This document shows positions 31,298-32,020 of a stretch of DNA of 32,020 nucleotides, one piece after another. A model generated the notes under the pieces. It had not been told where the DNA came from, did no database searches, and was given only the letters and a program-made list of their open reading frames with translations. How positions within the stretch are numbered: the stretch's first letter is position 1; every line of letters starts with the position of its first letter. The DNA comes from Mesorhizobium sp. WSM3626 (GTDB taxonomy: Bacteria > Pseudomonadota > Alphaproteobacteria > Rhizobiales > Rhizobiaceae): assembly GCF_000513935.1 (NCBI RefSeq), contig NZ_AZUY01000063.1, positions 1 through 32,020 on the forward strand, written 5' to 3'. The translations under genes were made by a program, and so were the position numbers.

Positions 31298-31322
31298 CCC
31301 AAAACCGCTTCGCACTTTTGGG
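31298..31322 (-). terminator. Palindromic hairpin downstream of the right-edge MFS gene
   Basis: CCCAAAA (31298-31304) and TTTTGGG (31316-31322) form a 7-bp stem with an 11-base loop. On the minus strand the loop reads GTGCGAAGCGG. The T residues are inside the stem, not after it, so this may be a recurrent rhizobial intergenic palindrome more than a strict terminator. It lies about 10 bases past the MFS stop codon. Confidence 0.5.
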
Positions 31323-31327
31323 CGACA
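31309..31327. repeat. 19-bp intergenic repeat copy B (partner at 9110-9128)
   Basis: This copy differs from the one at 9110-9128 at a single position and overlaps the right arm of the hairpin at 31298-31322. Both copies end five bases before the stop codon of a minus-strand gene. Confidence 0.5.
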
Positions 31328-31332
31328 GGCAG

Positions 31333-32020
31333 TTACTCCGCGGCAGGCTGAAGGGCGGCGACCGGCGCGCGCCGGTCCAGCGTCTGCGACAGCACCGCGA
31401 CGGCGACCGCCAGCAGGGCGAGCACCGCCCCGACCAGCGGCAGATTGGCGTAGGAAACGCCCGCGGGCAGCGCCAGGCCGCCGATCCACGCGCCGCCGGC
31501 ATTGCCGACGTTGAAGGCGCCCTGGTTCAACGTGGCGGCAAGGTTCGGGCCTTCCGACGCTGCCTCGACGACGCGGATCTGCAGCGGCGGCACGACGACG
31601 AAGATGAGCAGGCCCCACAGGAAGACGATGCCGACGGCAACACTGGCGATCGCGCCGAACTGCATGAAGCCGACGAACAGCAGGGCCATCAACAGCAAGG
31701 TGGCGATCACCGTCGGCATCAGTTTCCAGTCGGCCAGCCTGCCGCCTATGATGTTGCCGATGGTCATGCCGGCGCCGAACAGCAGAAGCACCCAGGTGAC
31801 CGCCGCGGTCGATAGGCCCGACACGTCGGTGAGGTAGGGTTTGATGTAGGTGAAGACGGCGAACAGGCTGGCAGAGGTCAGCGCCGCGATCAGCATCGCC
31901 AGCCAGACCTGCAGCTTGCCGAGCACGCGGACTTCGGCGCGTAGGCCGCCGCCGCTCGGTTCCGTGACGTCGGACGGCACCAGCCAGGCGATGGCCGCGA
32001 CCGAGATCAGGCCGATGCCG
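31333..32020 (-). CDS. MFS transporter, C-terminal part (cut by window edge)
   Basis: The reading frame runs from the stop at 31333 to the right edge without interruption, giving at least 229 residues of the C-terminal part of an MFS protein. It shows about six hydrophobic segments and an FGAGMTIGNIIGGRLADWK motif between segments, typical of the AraJ/YdhP/sugar-efflux group of 12-TM exporters. The N-terminal half lies outside the window, so the true start is not seen. An internal GTG at 31980 is not a real start. The substrate is unknown. Confidence 0.88.
   Translation of the reverse strand, partial: GIGLISVAAIAWLVPSDVTEPSGGGLRAEVRVLGKLQVWLAMLIAALTSASLFAVFTYIKPYLTDVSGLSTAAVTWVLLLFGAGMTIGNIIGGRLADWKLMPTVIATLLLMALLFVGFMQFGAIASVAVGIVFLWGLLIFVVVPPLQIRVVEAASEGPNLAATLNQGAFNVGNAGGAWIGGLALPAGVSYANLPLVGAVLALLAVAVAVLSQTLDRRAPVAALQPAAE

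Overview
The window is high-GC chromosomal DNA from an alphaproteobacterium of the order Hyphomicrobiales (Rhizobiales), most likely Mesorhizobium or a close relative. This rests on the ctrA/chpT/eipA block typical of Brucella and rhizobia, the fused rhizobial-type anthranilate synthase TrpE(G) preceded by a trp leader peptide, a NolR-like ArsR-family regulator and GANTC (CcrM) sites. No database search was possible. No tRNA, rRNA, insertion sequence, prophage or CRISPR array was seen. Most genes look like ordinary chromosomal core or near-core genes.

Layout. 1-1.53 kb: a quinone-oxidoreductase-like MDR gene divergent from an HxlR regulator. 1.6-5.5 kb: cell-cycle and envelope block with fliJ(-), ctrA(+), a stand-alone receiver(-), chpT(-) and eipA(+). 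The long ctrA upstream region carries four GANTC sites and a CtrA half-site. 5.6-9.9 kb: a membrane-anchored coiled-coil protein, a SPOUT RNA methyltransferase, a NolR-like regulator, a HugZ-family protein and a type II 3-hydroxyacyl-CoA dehydrogenase-like SDR. 10-14.8 kb: GNAT acetyltransferase, glutathionyl-hydroquinone reductase, NUDIX hydrolase, metallophosphoesterase, a small tail-anchored protein behind a perfect CtrA box, and an alpha/beta hydrolase. 15-19 kb: a membrane protein with a regulator-like N-terminus and TPR C-terminus, then leuA with a leader peptide and attenuator-like hairpin. 19.2-21.1 kb: an uncharacterised ATP-grasp/esterase operon. 21.1-25.4 kb: a 14-TM MFS exporter divergent from a LysR regulator, then an antibiotic-biosynthesis-type monooxygenase, an SDR and a DsrE protein. 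25.5-26.6 kb: a secreted protein with two related halves, followed by a 173-bp nested palindromic element. 26.8-31.2 kb: a CDF metal transporter directly behind trpE(G), the trp leader and attenuator, and an AstE/AspA-type deacylase. The right edge cuts an MFS gene.

How it works together. CtrA is activated through ChpT, and eipA is a known direct CtrA target in Brucella. CtrA-like sites are visible upstream of ctrA, between chpT and eipA, and upstream of the gene at 13292-13906. The two amino-acid biosynthesis genes, leuA and trpE(G), both lie behind short leader ORFs with runs of the cognate codon, so both are probably controlled by ribosome-mediated attenuation. The best candidates for undescribed biology are the ATP-grasp/esterase pair, the 173-bp palindromic element, the dyad overlying the leu leader promoter, and the CtrA-box gene.
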